A stretch of 64,000 nucleotides of DNA from an uncultured Chloroflexales bacterium. Lineage in GTDB: Bacteria; Chloroflexota; Chloroflexia; Chloroflexales; Chloroflexaceae. The notes beneath the pieces were generated by a model. It made no database searches, was not told the DNA's origin, and saw only the letters and a list, made by a program, of their open reading frames with translations. Positions 8,100 to 17,544 of this stretch are shown one piece after another. How positions within the stretch are numbered: position 1 is the first letter of the stretch; the number at the start of each line of letters is the position of its first letter. The position numbers were made by a program, and so were the translations under genes. The stretch is taken from positions 62,001 to 126,000 of the forward strand of contig CALGUG010000014.1 in assembly GCA_937902315.1 (NCBI GenBank). The letters run 5' to 3'.

Positions 8100-8561
8100 A
8101 TGAATATTCAGCCCGATGAAGTTCGCGAGCTGCTGGTTCAGTTTGTGGGCGACATTATGAGTTCATCGATCGACGATGTGATGCAATTGCTGCGTCGTGA
8201 AGAGATTTCGATACCGCTTATTTCAGTTATGAACCTAGCACATCGTCATCAGAACTGCACGATTTCAGATGTAAGCGCTAAATTAGAAGTTTCGATGGCT
8301 CACGCCAGTATGATGGTTGATAAATTGGTTTGTCGTGGTTTAATGACGCGCATCGAAGCGCCCCATGATCGACGTCAGAAGTTGATCGCTCTCACCGACG
8401 AGGGTAAACATTTACTTCGCGAGTTTCATCGCACACGAGTTGATGGTATGGTGCAGCATTTTATGCAGCTGCCCCCCGAATTGCTAGCTTCAGCAATCGA
8501 GGCCTTACGTCAGGTGAGCCAGTCAAAGGCTTCCCCTGTCTCTTCCGACCCACGCTCGTAA
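8100..8561 (+). CDS. MarR-family transcriptional regulator
   Basis: The product has 153 residues with a winged helix: CTISDVSAKLEVSMAHASMMVDKLVCRGLMTRIEAPHDRRQKLIALTDEG shows the recognition helix and the DxR wing typical of MarR. It probably represses itself through the palindrome at 8059-8080. The drug exporter 96 bases downstream on the same strand is the likely target, in the pattern of EmrR-EmrAB. Confidence 0.85.
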   Translation: MNIQPDEVRELLVQFVGDIMSSSIDDVMQLLRREEISIPLISVMNLAHRHQNCTISDVSAKLEVSMAHASMMVDKLVCRGLMTRIEAPHDRRQKLIALTDEGKHLLREFHRTRVDGMVQHFMQLPPELLASAIEALRQVSQSKASPVSSDPRS

Positions 8562-8657
8562 TCTTATCCATCGAAAGATGTTCTACGGGCACGCCCAATC
8601 AGCTTTGAGCGGGCTTTTGTGTGTGCTGAGGTAGTGAAAAAAGAATGAGGGAGCTCT

Positions 8658-10511
8658 ATGGCTGTTCGTGATAGCGTCGCGCAAGCGATGTCTGCTCAAA
8701 GAATCGATCCAACAACCTTGCCGCAGGCTACCAAGATCCAGATCTTGTTTGCGGTTTTGGTAGGTCTTTTCCTTTCGGCCCTTGATCAAACGATCGTTTC
8801 GACCGCATTGCCAGCGATTGTCCGCGATTTTCAAGGCATCGATATGGTTGGTTGGGTTTCAACCGGCTATCTTTTGGCAAGTACGGCGACTGTACCGATT
8901 TACGGCAAACTGTCGGACATGTTCGGCCGCAAGGTAATTATTCTCTGGGGCATTATCGTCTTTCTGATCGGCTCGGCCCTCTGCGGCATCTCTGGAAGCA
9001 TGTTGCAGTTGGTGATCTATCGAATCATCCAAGGTATCGGTGCTGCGGCCATCACATCGACCGCATTCTCAACGCCCGCCGATCTATTTGTGCCCGCCGA
9101 ACGTCCCAAATATATGGGCATCTTTGGTATGGTCTTCGGTTTATCGAGTGTGATCGGCCCGTTCTTAGGTGGTCTGCTCACCGATAAACTCAGTTGGCAC
9201 TGGGTCTTTTTCGTCAACGTGCCGATCGGTATTATTGCCCTAGTATTTATCTTTTTGAAGATGCCCTTGATCCGCTTCGGGGCTAAAGCGAAAATTGACT
9301 GGCTCGGCACGATTCTCCTGATCCTTGCAGTTGTGCCGCTGATGCTGGCCTTATCGCTCGATAAAACAATCTATCCTTGGGGCTCGCCGATGATTATCGG
9401 CATGTCTATTCTGGCGATTATCTCGCTGATCGCCTTTATTTGGGTCGAAACCAAAGTCTCGTCGCCGATTATCTCTTTGGCGCTTTTTAAAAATAAACTC
9501 TTCTCGATCGGTGTGGTTGTTTCGATCTTGCACGGGGCGGCCTTCTTCGGAGCGATTATGTTCTTATCGCTCTATCTGGTCAATGTGTTAGGTCTGAGCG
9601 CGACTCAAGCCGGTACAACCCAAATCCCCTTGATGCTTGGCTTTGTGTTAAGCAGCAATGTTGCTTCGATGTTGGTGCAACGAACCGGTCGCTACAAACC
9701 AATTATGGTGTTTGGTTTTGCACTAGCTTTGGTCGGTTTTGTATTGATGGCCTTCTTAGACGCCGACTCGACTGTTTGGGCCGTGATCTGGCGAGAGTTC
9801 CTACTTGGTATTGGTATGGGCCCAGCTATTCCGCTTTTGAACTTAGCTGTTCAAAACGCGACGCCCCGTCGAGATCTTGGCGCAGTGACAGCCAACCGAC
9901 AGTTCTTTCAACAGCTTGGTCAGGCCTTCGGTGCAGCCTTATTCACGGTTGTTTTGGTGGCAACTCTCTCGAGTCAATTGGTCGCGCGCTTTACACCCAT
10001 CACTCAGGACCTGAGTCCGGCCTTGGCGACCGCCATTAAGCCTGAAGACTTCCGCAATGTCAGCACCAGCGAGGGTGCAGGAAGCGATGGTCTCGATATT
10101 AACAATACCATCTCTGGCTCGTTGATCGCTCATCTAGAAAGTGTCCGTGCTCAGACCCAGCTTGCGCTCGGTCAGGGCGACACGAACGCTCGGGCCCAGT
10201 TGCTTGCCGATACTCAACTCTCGCACGAGCTGCAAAACCTTATCGCGGGCACAAGCAGCGCCGATCAAAGCGCATTGCAGCAGGCCATGAGCCTGATCGA
10301 TAGCGAAGAAGCAGCCCTGCATAGCGAAGCAGAGCAGGCCGCTCCCAAAGTTGAACGAGCCGTTAAGGAAGCTTACGCCGCAAGCATCACCAATATCTAT
10401 TGGTATTCGGCCACCTTAGAACTGATTGTACTGCTGATCATTGTGCTGCTCCTGCCCGAGCTTCCGCTCTCGCGCGCAGTCGATCATCCTCAGCCTGCAG
10501 CCGCCGAATAA
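8658..10511 (+). CDS. DHA2-type MFS multidrug exporter (EmrB/QacA-like, 14 TM)
   Basis: The product has 617 residues. The first transmembrane segment holds the DHA2 motif ALDQTIVSTALPAIVRDF, followed by GWVSTGYLLASTATVPIYGKLSDMFGRK (motif A) and the antiporter-type segment 5 (GPFLGGLLTDKLSWHWVFFVN). Fourteen membrane segments can be counted. A soluble region of about 110 residues (about residues 465-575) is inserted before the last segment, rich in charged and Gln/Ala residues, and is longer than usual. It is a proton-driven exporter of drugs or other hydrophobic compounds in the inner membrane. It follows the MarR gene and has a GAGGGAGC ribosome site. Confidence 0.85.
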   Translation: MAVRDSVAQAMSAQRIDPTTLPQATKIQILFAVLVGLFLSALDQTIVSTALPAIVRDFQGIDMVGWVSTGYLLASTATVPIYGKLSDMFGRKVIILWGIIVFLIGSALCGISGSMLQLVIYRIIQGIGAAAITSTAFSTPADLFVPAERPKYMGIFGMVFGLSSVIGPFLGGLLTDKLSWHWVFFVNVPIGIIALVFIFLKMPLIRFGAKAKIDWLGTILLILAVVPLMLALSLDKTIYPWGSPMIIGMSILAIISLIAFIWVETKVSSPIISLALFKNKLFSIGVVVSILHGAAFFGAIMFLSLYLVNVLGLSATQAGTTQIPLMLGFVLSSNVASMLVQRTGRYKPIMVFGFALALVGFVLMAFLDADSTVWAVIWREFLLGIGMGPAIPLLNLAVQNATPRRDLGAVTANRQFFQQLGQAFGAALFTVVLVATLSSQLVARFTPITQDLSPALATAIKPEDFRNVSTSEGAGSDGLDINNTISGSLIAHLESVRAQTQLALGQGDTNARAQLLADTQLSHELQNLIAGTSSADQSALQQAMSLIDSEEAALHSEAEQAAPKVERAVKEAYAASITNIYWYSATLELIVLLIIVLLLPELPLSRAVDHPQPAAAE

Positions 10512-10537
10512 GCTCCCTCGTTTTGTCTTCCATCTAC

Positions 10538-10575
10538 AACAAGAGGCCTCCCCGCACGGAGGTCTCTTGTTCTGT
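10538..10575 (+). terminator. Terminator after the DHA2 exporter
   Basis: AACAAGAGGCCTCC (10538-10551) pairs with GGAGGTCTCTTGTT (10558-10571) and is followed by a T-rich stretch. Confidence 0.75.
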
Positions 10576-10666
10576 TCTCTCTCGTCAGTTTGTAGCTAGC
10601 TGCTTTACGTAGTGTAGCGCTAATCTTGTTTCCTCATCACAAACCAACCCCAATCGGCATCTCGTC

Positions 10667-10790
10667 ATACCAAATCCACTTGGCGTATTTCGTATTACGG
10701 CGGCGAGCTCGCTACCCCAAAGAAGCTTTTAACCGCGTCCGCCTACGGCTACCAACATCCTGCCCGTCACCCTACAGGGGATAGCTGCTT
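10667..10790 (+). repeat. Family A element, copy A4
   Basis: The left end ATACCAAATCCACTTG is followed by GGCGGCGAG, CCCCAAAGAAG and the core (10734-10758). The right end is lost near the next gene. Confidence 0.7.
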
Positions 10791-10809
10791 AGACGCAGAT
10801 ACTGAGCGC

Positions 10810-11181
10810 TCATAGCTCCTGCAGAGACAGAGCATCGTTCTCAGCGCTGCTGCGCAGTTCTAGTCGACTGAAGCGCAGCTCTGGCATAGCTGTTGCGATC
10901 TGCAGCGCATGGTTAAGATCATACGCTTCGATTTGCATCACTCTGATCAACTCCTCTTGCTCATAACGAGCGTCGTTATTTTCAAGTATAAGCTCGTCAT
11001 TTCGCAGTTCGATCCGCAATCCTTCGCGTTGTGGCCCCAGATCGATTTTTGTTATCAGATAACCGCGCTCGGCTAGACTTTCATTGTTGGCTCTACAAGC
11101 CTCACGCCACTGCTGCAAAGTTGCTAGACTGTTCGCTTGGTTTTCGACCTTTTTCTGATAGACCAAGATCTGATATTGCAT
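10810..11181 (-). CDS. Hypothetical protein
   Basis: About 123 residues, MQYQILVYQKKVENQ onwards. It opens with a beta strand, a helix (LATLQQWREACRANNESLAERG), then a strand-rich stretch (LRIELRNDELILENND) and ends with a helix and LRFSRLELR. The outline recalls small ferredoxin-like YCII/DGPF proteins but no diagnostic motif is seen, so I leave it unassigned. The start at 11181 has GCGGAG upstream, and the frame extends 8 codons to 11205. Confidence 0.5.
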   Translation of the reverse strand: MQYQILVYQKKVENQANSLATLQQWREACRANNESLAERGYLITKIDLGPQREGLRIELRNDELILENNDARYEQEELIRVMQIEAYDLNHALQIATAMPELRFSRLELRSSAENDALSLQEL

Positions 11182-11338
11182 CTGTTTTCTCCGCTCTAGC
11201 ATCACCCCTTTTGTATCTACAGTTGCCGATCTTTATCAAGATCGCACTGCTTATAAGTTTGTCGAAAGCCTTGTTAGCGAATCGACAGAGTGTGCAGAGC
11301 GGACCGAAGACCTGAACTGAGCCGAGACTAGATACCGC

Positions 11339-12847
11339 TTAAGCTTCGCTGTGCTGCCAAGCGGCAAAGTGAGCTGCTTGGGCCTCTGTGCGGTTTGCGG
11401 CAAGCCCAATCTTCCAAACCGGCTTCTCTTGTTCGATCTGCTGGATCTGTAAACCGAACCACTCTAAGGCTTCTTGATAGTCGAGCTCTGTAGCGCTGCA
11501 GATGGCATGGCTCAACCACTCCTGCAGCTCGAGACCGCTCACCTCTTCGCATAAGGCCCAGAACTCGCGATGCTCGAAGCCGCGCTCGCCGCCAAAGCGC
11601 TGATAAGCGAGGCGCATCACATCGTCGAGCGAACGCTGATCGTTGTTGGCACGACGGATACGCGCGTCAAGCAGCCAGCCAACCACATAGCCTTTGTCAT
11701 AGTAGCTCACTGTATCGTCTGATGGATTGATGCCCGAAAGGCTGTTGTTCCAAACATTGGCAGACGACTCTTCGAGACTTTGCAACAGCCGTCCGGGCGC
11801 GTTTTGGAGCTTGCTGACAACGCGCGTCAGCGATTGTAATAGCCAATCTTGCGAGCGCATATTGGCTCGGCGTTGCAGCAGATCGGTATAGTAACAAGTC
11901 AAACCTTCCGAGATCCAGAGGCTAGTTGGGCGCGGCCAATCTTCATAATCAAATGGCCCGAGTTCGATCGGGCGCAGCCGTTTGACGTTAAAGACGTGGA
12001 AGTATTCGTGGCAGATCAGGGTCAAAATGGCCGAATAACCCTCTTCGTTGACCATTCGTTCTGGGTTGGCGGTCACCAAGGTCGAGTTTGCATGTTCCAA
12101 ACCGCCGCCGCCCTTGCGGAAGACCAGCAGAAAACTATAGTTGCTGTATGGCAGACCGTTCCAGAAGCGTGCGTTTTCAGCCACAAAGGGCGCAATATCC
12201 TTACAAGCTCGCTCCATATCCCAATCGCCCAGCTCGCCAACTGCTGCGATGGTATGTTGTTTGCCTGCAACCTCGAACGATCCCACTTGAGGATTGCCCA
12301 AGAGCAGCGGCGAGTCGAGCAGCGTATCAAAGTCGCTTGCCAATAATACTGCTTGGCGCCTGTCAGCTTCGCGCTCTTGGGATAGACCCGACCAGACCCC
12401 AGCCCACTGTTCGGGCAGCTCTATAATAACTTTATGTACCTGCTTTTCAGCGCCAATCAGGCCGATAAAGGTCGCTGGGCCATTCAGAATCGCATATTCA
12501 GGTGCGACCCAGTTGGTTGTTACGCTTGTCTCTTTGCAGAGCAGGCTGTAGTGAAAGCGAAGCTCCTCGCTGCCAGCCGTTGCGATTCGCCAGCGATTAT
12601 CTTTGGGGCGCTCGATGGCAAGCTCTTCGCCTGCAGCGTTGCTAGCACGGAACGATACAACTCTACTGGCGTAGTCTTCGACTTTATAGAAGCCCGGCGA
12701 CCAACGTGCCATCATGAGTTCGACCTGATCAGACGCGAGCTTGCTGATACGCAGCTCCACATCTAAGCGCTGCTCTTCAAGAGCTGAGAAACGCAGATAG
12801 TATTCTAAACACGGGGCATGTAGGGCTGTCTGGTTTGCTGTCGTCAT
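11339..12847 (-). CDS. M61-family metallopeptidase (glycyl aminopeptidase-like)
   Basis: The product has 502 residues. The zinc site HEYFH (residues about 290) lies in AILTLICHEYFHVFNVKRLRP and is followed by the M61 signature LWISEGLTCYYTDL with the third zinc ligand Glu. GGGGLEHANST upstream is also an M61 hallmark. N-terminal beta-domains (about 1-200) match the family. Typical members have about 600 residues with a C-terminal PDZ domain. Here the protein ends about 100 residues earlier, with only a remnant (YQEALEWFGLQIQ). No signal peptide is seen, so it is probably cytoplasmic. It is monocistronic. Confidence 0.85.
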   Translation of the reverse strand: MTTANQTALHAPCLEYYLRFSALEEQRLDVELRISKLASDQVELMMARWSPGFYKVEDYASRVVSFRASNAAGEELAIERPKDNRWRIATAGSEELRFHYSLLCKETSVTTNWVAPEYAILNGPATFIGLIGAEKQVHKVIIELPEQWAGVWSGLSQEREADRRQAVLLASDFDTLLDSPLLLGNPQVGSFEVAGKQHTIAAVGELGDWDMERACKDIAPFVAENARFWNGLPYSNYSFLLVFRKGGGGLEHANSTLVTANPERMVNEEGYSAILTLICHEYFHVFNVKRLRPIELGPFDYEDWPRPTSLWISEGLTCYYTDLLQRRANMRSQDWLLQSLTRVVSKLQNAPGRLLQSLEESSANVWNNSLSGINPSDDTVSYYDKGYVVGWLLDARIRRANNDQRSLDDVMRLAYQRFGGERGFEHREFWALCEEVSGLELQEWLSHAICSATELDYQEALEWFGLQIQQIEQEKPVWKIGLAANRTEAQAAHFAAWQHSEA

Positions 12848-12982
12848 AAGGTTATGTTTTCTCGATATGTACTTAGCGTTTTATCAATTGATGGCTGCAT
12901 TATAGAGTATGTAGATCGCCGTTTAGCATTTGAACTGCATAACCGACGAAGAGAACAGCGCTACGCTAGCTGTAGGTCAGCA

Positions 12983-13017
12983 ATAAAAAAGCAGCGCGAT
13001 CAACGACCGCGCTGCTT
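12983..13017 (-). terminator. Terminator of the 13037-13420 gene
   Basis: AAGCAGCGCG (12989-12998) pairs with CGCGCTGCTT (13008-13017). On the minus strand it is followed by TTTTTTATTG. Confidence 0.8.
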
Positions 13018-13036
13018 GGAAGCTATAGAAAGCTCG

Positions 13037-13420
13037 TTAGTTATTTTCTACATTTTGTGGTGGCGTTGGTGGGCGTCGACTTGGGCGGCGACGTTCAGAC
13101 TTGCGTTTTAAACCCAACATTTGAACTTCTAGGGCATCTTCTCCATACTGAGCGATGACTTGAATCTTAGCGCCTTGAATGCCGTCGTGAAAGGCATGTT
13201 CGGCTTCGGCCACTTGATCACGCAATGTCTCGACCTTTTGCAGGGCACTAATAAGCTCGGATTGAGTTGCAAGCATTTGGCTGTGCAGAGTAGTAAGGTT
13301 AGCGATGCTGAAATTACTGTTAGTTGGAGCATAACTTTCCAAACTTTGCAAACCAATCAGCGCATAACGATCTTCTTCAAGGACTCTCGAGGGTATGCGG
13401 CGATTTGAGCTTGTGCTCAT
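13037..13420 (-). CDS. Hypothetical protein with coiled-coil segment
   Basis: The product has 127 residues and is not recognised. The N-terminus is polar. A helical stretch (LTTLHSQMLATQSELISALQKVETLRDQVAEAEHAFHDGI, residues about 43-82) has heptad spacing suited to a coiled coil. The C-terminus is very basic and proline-rich (KRKSERRRPSRRPPTPP), which could contact nucleic acid or membrane. GGAG precedes the ATG and a strong terminator follows, which supports a real gene. Confidence 0.55.
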   Translation of the reverse strand: MSTSSNRRIPSRVLEEDRYALIGLQSLESYAPTNSNFSIANLTTLHSQMLATQSELISALQKVETLRDQVAEAEHAFHDGIQGAKIQVIAQYGEDALEVQMLGLKRKSERRRPSRRPPTPPQNVENN

Positions 13421-13570
13421 GGTACGTAACTCCGTCGCTAAATAGTGGAAGGTCGACCTGCAAGTGTTGCAGGAGTACTTCTATACCGTAGCTTCGCTTT
13501 GAAAAGATACCGGATTTGTAGTACGTATTACCATAGTTTTACATAAAAACTGAAACTTGATTACAATCAG

Positions 13571-13826
13571 GACTATGCGAAAGAAACAGCGGGCTATGTG
13601 AAGCAAACAGCGGATTATGTGAAAGAAACAGTGGTCTATGTATAGGAAACAGTGAACTGTGCGAAGCAAACAGCGGTTACTGTGAAAGAAACAGCGAGTT
13701 GTGCGAAATAAACAGCAGTGACTGTGAAAGAAACAGCGGCTTGTAGGAAATAAACAGCAGTGACTGTGAAAGAAACAGCGAACGCTGTGAAAGAGATATA
13801 GGAGGCTGTGAAAGAGACAATGAGAA
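13571..13826 (+). repeat. 21-bp tandem repeat, about 12 units, degenerate
   Basis: About twelve consecutive units of 21 bases with consensus CTGTGAAAGAAACAGCGG plus 3 variable bases. Examples start at TATGCGAAAGAAACAGCG, TATGTGAAGCAAACAGCG and CTGTGAAAGAAACAGCG. In one plus-strand frame the units read Y-V-K-E-T-A-D-like heptads interrupted by several TAG/TAA codons and without a start codon. It could be the remains of a heptad-repeat (LEA or coiled-coil) gene, or a minisatellite. The 476-bp gap between the two flanking minus-strand genes holds nothing else apart from the uvrA-like terminator. Confidence 0.75.
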
Positions 13827-13836
13827 ATGCATGTAT

Positions 13837-13874
13837 AAAAATACTGGTAAGGAGCTTAGCCTTACCAGTATTTT
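13837..13874 (-). terminator. Terminator of the UvrA-like gene
   Basis: AAAATACTGGTAAGG (13838-13852) pairs perfectly with CCTTACCAGTATTTT (13860-13874), with a 7-nt loop. On the minus strand it ends in TTTTTATA. It could work in both directions. Confidence 0.85.
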
Positions 13875-13897
13875 GTTAGTGGATAGCTTCAAAATAG

Positions 13898-16159
13898 TTA
13901 CACGTTTAGGTGTTCTTTAAGATATTGGCCTGTAAATGATTGACTGCATTCCAGCAAGCCTTGGGGCGGGCCTGCATAGAGCACTTGGCCGCCTTTATGG
14001 CCTCCTTCCGGTCCCATATCGATGATCCAGTCGGCGCTTTTGATCAGGTCGAGGTTGTGTTCGATTGTAATAACACTATTGCCTGCATCGACCAGGCGAT
14101 CGATAATGCCCATCAGCAAGCTAATATCAGACATATGCAAACCAGTGGTCGGCTCATCGAGCACATAGATGCTGCCTTGCTTGTGCAGTTCGCTGGCTAG
14201 CTTGATGCGTTGACATTCGCCGCCCGAGAGGGTATTGAGCGGCTGCCCAAGACTTAAATAACCCAAGCCCACATCGACCAGTGTTTGCAAACGGCGTTCG
14301 ATCTCTTTGCCTTTTAGAATTTCGCGTGCTTGCTCAACAGTCATGCTCAAAACATCGCTAATTGAAGCGCCATTGAGCTTATAGTTCAGCACTTCATCTT
14401 TAAAGCGTTTGCCGCCACACACTTCGCAGGTCAGTTTGACTTCCTCGAAGATGGCCGCATCGGCATAGATCACGCCGAGACCTTGACAGTTCTCGCAAGC
14501 GCCTTTGGAGTTGAAGCTAAATAACGACGGACTGACCTTGTTGGCTGCTGCGAAGGCTTTGCGAATATCATCCATAATGCCCGTATAGGTGGCGGCGTTG
14601 GAACGGCTTGAGATTCCAATCGCAGACTGATCGATTCGGATCGCATCGGGATAACTGTTCAAGAAGATATGATTGATCAGGGTGCTTTTGCCTGAACCTG
14701 CCACGCCAGTGACGACAGTCAGCACTCCTTGAGGGATGTCGACGTCGATCCCTTTAAGGTTGTAGAGTTGCGCGTTGCGAATGGGCATCCAGCCTTTGGG
14801 TTGGCGTGGATTTTGTTTGAGCGGCAAGCTCTGGTGTAGATAGCGCCCTGTGAGGGTATTGCTGTTGACTAAACCAGCGTAATCGCCCTGATAAACGATC
14901 TGGCCGCCGTTGCGCCCTGCTCGCGGGCCAACATCGACGATATAGTCGGCGATTTTGATCACATCGGGGTCGTGTTCTACCACGAGCACAGTGTTGCCTT
15001 TGTCGCGCAGCTTGATAAGCAGTTCATTGAGGCGATGCACATCGCGTGGGTGCAAGCCGACGCTCGGTTCATCGAAGATATAGATCACATCGACTAGGCT
15101 ACTGGTTAGATGTTTGACCATTTTGATGCGTTGCGACTCGCCGCCCGAGAGCGTGTCGGTTTCGCGAGCCAGTGTAATGTAGTCGAGGCCGATATCGACC
15201 AGATATTGCAGGCGTTGTAGCAGTGAAGCGATCAATGGAGCAGCTTCCGGTTCGTTTACATTGCGCAAAACCGCAATCAGTTCACCCACTTCCATATTTG
15301 CAAGCTCGGCGATGTTATAGTTGTGAATGCGGCAAGCAAGTGCAGCTTGGCTAAGCCGAGCGCCGTGGCAGAGTGGACAAGGACCCATAGTGATAAAACG
15401 CTTCACAAGATTTTGGGTGCGTTCTGCATAGCTCTTGAGGTCACGCAGAATATACTTCCGGGTAAATTTTGTTATCGCACCTTCATAGGTGATATTAATT
15501 GCTTTACCTGCAAGAGTCGTTTCGATCTTTTGTTGTTTGCTATTAAGTAAAGCCTCTAGCTCTTCTTGGTTGTAGTCTTGAAGCTTTTTATCCAGATCGA
15601 AGAAACCCGTTTCGGCGATGATATTCCATTCCCACGAATCGACCGCAAATTCAGGATAGAGCAGCGCACCTTCACGTAGCGACTTGCTTGGATCAAGGAA
15701 CCTCTCCATATCAATCGTGAGCTTGCGCCCAAGACCATTACATTCGGGGCAACAGCCTTGTGGATCGTTGAATGAGAAGAGATTAGCCGAGCCAACTTGG
15801 GGTTGGCCTACGCGTGAAAAGAGCATACGCAAGATCGAGAAGATATCTGTGACGGTGCCAACCGTAGAGTGCGAGCCACCGCCTAAACGCTTTTGGTCAA
15901 CCACAATCGCCATGCTGATATTCTCGATGGTATCGACATCGGGTTGAGCATAACGCGGCAAGAAGTTGCGGATAAAGGTGCTAAAGGTTTCGTTGAGCTG
16001 ACGACGAGCTTCGCTGGCGACCGTATCAAAGACGATCGACGATTTACCCGATCCAGAGACCCCCGTAAAGATGGTAATGGCCTGCTTGGGGATATCAAGC
16101 GAGATATTCTGGAGATTATTTTCGCGTGCTCCACGAAGCACAATCGCGTGGTGAGACAT
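13898..16159 (-). CDS. UvrA-like ABC ATPase (class II UvrA / drug-resistance type)
   Basis: About 753 residues, shorter than the roughly 940 of canonical UvrA. Two ABC modules are present: Walker A GVSGSGKSS (33-41) with signature LSGGESQRIKMVKHL, and Walker A GVAGSGKSTL with signature LSGGECQRIKLASEL. Each is followed by a Walker B ending DEPS/DEPT. Cys pairs of the zinc modules are kept (CPECNGLG, CPLCHGARL, CENCQGLG, CEVCGGKRF). The UvrB-binding domain appears to be missing, as in UvrA2 and drug-resistance UvrA-like proteins of antibiotic producers. The role may be protection from DNA-binding drugs, but this is inference. The start at 16159 has AGGAAGAG. Confidence 0.85.
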   Translation of the reverse strand: MSHHAIVLRGARENNLQNISLDIPKQAITIFTGVSGSGKSSIVFDTVASEARRQLNETFSTFIRNFLPRYAQPDVDTIENISMAIVVDQKRLGGGSHSTVGTVTDIFSILRMLFSRVGQPQVGSANLFSFNDPQGCCPECNGLGRKLTIDMERFLDPSKSLREGALLYPEFAVDSWEWNIIAETGFFDLDKKLQDYNQEELEALLNSKQQKIETTLAGKAINITYEGAITKFTRKYILRDLKSYAERTQNLVKRFITMGPCPLCHGARLSQAALACRIHNYNIAELANMEVGELIAVLRNVNEPEAAPLIASLLQRLQYLVDIGLDYITLARETDTLSGGESQRIKMVKHLTSSLVDVIYIFDEPSVGLHPRDVHRLNELLIKLRDKGNTVLVVEHDPDVIKIADYIVDVGPRAGRNGGQIVYQGDYAGLVNSNTLTGRYLHQSLPLKQNPRQPKGWMPIRNAQLYNLKGIDVDIPQGVLTVVTGVAGSGKSTLINHIFLNSYPDAIRIDQSAIGISSRSNAATYTGIMDDIRKAFAAANKVSPSLFSFNSKGACENCQGLGVIYADAAIFEEVKLTCEVCGGKRFKDEVLNYKLNGASISDVLSMTVEQAREILKGKEIERRLQTLVDVGLGYLSLGQPLNTLSGGECQRIKLASELHKQGSIYVLDEPTTGLHMSDISLLMGIIDRLVDAGNSVITIEHNLDLIKSADWIIDMGPEGGHKGGQVLYAGPPQGLLECSQSFTGQYLKEHLNV

Positions 16160-16366
16160 TGCTCTTCCTTTGCAACTATACACGATACGCTAGAGACCCA
16201 AAGAGACGTACGGGAACTACCCAGTAGAGAGGATAGTAGTTTGTTTCCAAAAGAAGTGGTTTGGAAGCCAACCTAGCCATTTTGGTAGGTTTAGATGGCT
16301 CAAGTGTAGCTTGTAGGGTATGCTATGATCTAACTACATAGCTTTGAGCAGAAAGTGAATAGCGAT

Positions 16367-17230
16367 ATGTCCGAAACAAAACCTGCAGAGAATCCTACAC
16401 CCGCACCTCGTCGCCGTCCTCCACCTCGTCGTGCGGTTGTAAGTCGAGTAGAACGTTTGACACCTCGCATGGTTCGGGTGACATTTACAGGTGAGCAGCT
16501 TGCGAGCTTTACTTGGAATGGCCCGGGTGCATATATCAAGCTCATTTTGCCCGAAGAGGGTCAGAGCGAACCGACACCACCTTCTCCGGACGGACCACGC
16601 CCAACCAGAGTGCGAACCTACACGCCGCGTCGTTTTGATCCGGCTGCTAATGAGTTAGATGTCGACTTTATTCTGCATGGGCACGGCCCTGCATCACAGT
16701 GGGCCTCACAAGCGGCTCCCGGTCAGGTTGTATTGATCGGTGGCCCCGGCCCAAGCTATAAGATCGACGAAAACGCTGAGCGTTTTGTGATCGCAGGCGA
16801 TGAGACAGCTCTGCCAGCGATCGCAACCATTCTGGAAGCATTGCCAGCTAAGGCTAAGGCGACGGTGCGGATCGAAGTGCAAGATGCGAGCGATGAGATT
16901 CCTTTGCAGAGCGCTGCGAGTCTTGATGTAGCTTGGGTTTATCGCAACGATCAGCCGGGTTTAGCTAATTGTGCGCTGGAAGAAGCGGTACGCAACTTGC
17001 CTGCGCTTGCCGATGCGGAGCGAGTCTATATCGCCTGTGAAGCGAAGGCTGTGCGTCGCGTGCGACGTTTCTTGCTCGAAGAGCGTGGCTTTGCGCCGAC
17101 TTCGATCGTCACCCGTGGTTATTGGCAGATCGGTGAAGCCAACCACCCCGACCATGACTATGGCAGCGACGATGAGAATGGGCGTCCGATTCCGCCTCAA
17201 CGCCCTACACCTCCGCCGAGCGCTAGCTAA
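16367..17230 (+). CDS. Siderophore-interacting flavoprotein (SIP/ViuB family)
   Basis: About 287 residues. A proline/arginine-rich leader is followed by the FAD domain (RVERLTPRMVRVTFTGEQL, then the flavin-binding RTYTPRRFD) and the NAD(P)H domain (GPGPSYKID, VIAGDETALPAI, IACEAKAVRRVRRFLLEERG, TRGYWQIGEANHPD). This order is typical of cytoplasmic ferric-siderophore reductases. No siderophore transport genes are adjacent. The frame opens at GTG 16355, and the ATG at 16367 is the simpler start. The acidic-then-proline tail PPQRPTPPPSAS is extra. Confidence 0.85.
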   Translation: MSETKPAENPTPAPRRRPPPRRAVVSRVERLTPRMVRVTFTGEQLASFTWNGPGAYIKLILPEEGQSEPTPPSPDGPRPTRVRTYTPRRFDPAANELDVDFILHGHGPASQWASQAAPGQVVLIGGPGPSYKIDENAERFVIAGDETALPAIATILEALPAKAKATVRIEVQDASDEIPLQSAASLDVAWVYRNDQPGLANCALEEAVRNLPALADAERVYIACEAKAVRRVRRFLLEERGFAPTSIVTRGYWQIGEANHPDHDYGSDDENGRPIPPQRPTPPPSAS

Positions 17231-17265
17231 ACACAGTTTGTCAGCTTGAGTTGCCAATATCAAGG

Positions 17266-17302
17266 GAGGTAGTTGCTTAGATTGGGCAACTACTTCTTTT
17301 TG
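17266..17302 (+). terminator. Terminator after the siderophore-interacting protein
   Basis: GAGGTAGTTGC pairs with GCAACTACTTC and is followed by TTTTTG. Confidence 0.7.
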
Positions 17303-17544
17303 TTATGGGTTTATGGATAGGGTTACTCTTAGTTTAGGTGCGTAGTTTGTACAACATTGCTTGTTCAGCAACGTGTGGGATAGCGACACCAAGCGCTTTT
17401 TTACTGTATAAGTCTGCAAAAAGCTGTTGGTTGCTCCTGCTGGGTTATAGGAGGTTTGTAGATCAGCAAAGAGGAGCTTGAATAAGATATAAGCTCTTGA
17501 GTTGTTTGTCCTCCATCTTGAGAAGTATCTCTATAGATGTTGTG

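Noticed and set aside
10810..11181. Firm assignment of this small protein to the YCII/DGPF family
   Set aside because: The fold outline is similar, but the DGPF hallmark is missing, so it is left as hypothetical.
13571..13826. CRISPR array
   Set aside because: The units are contiguous at 21 bp with no unique spacers and they diverge gradually; no cas genes are near.
13677..13892. Minus-strand Ser/Leu-rich 71-codon frame
   Set aside because: It is the complement of the tandem repeat and overlaps the UvrA-like terminator.
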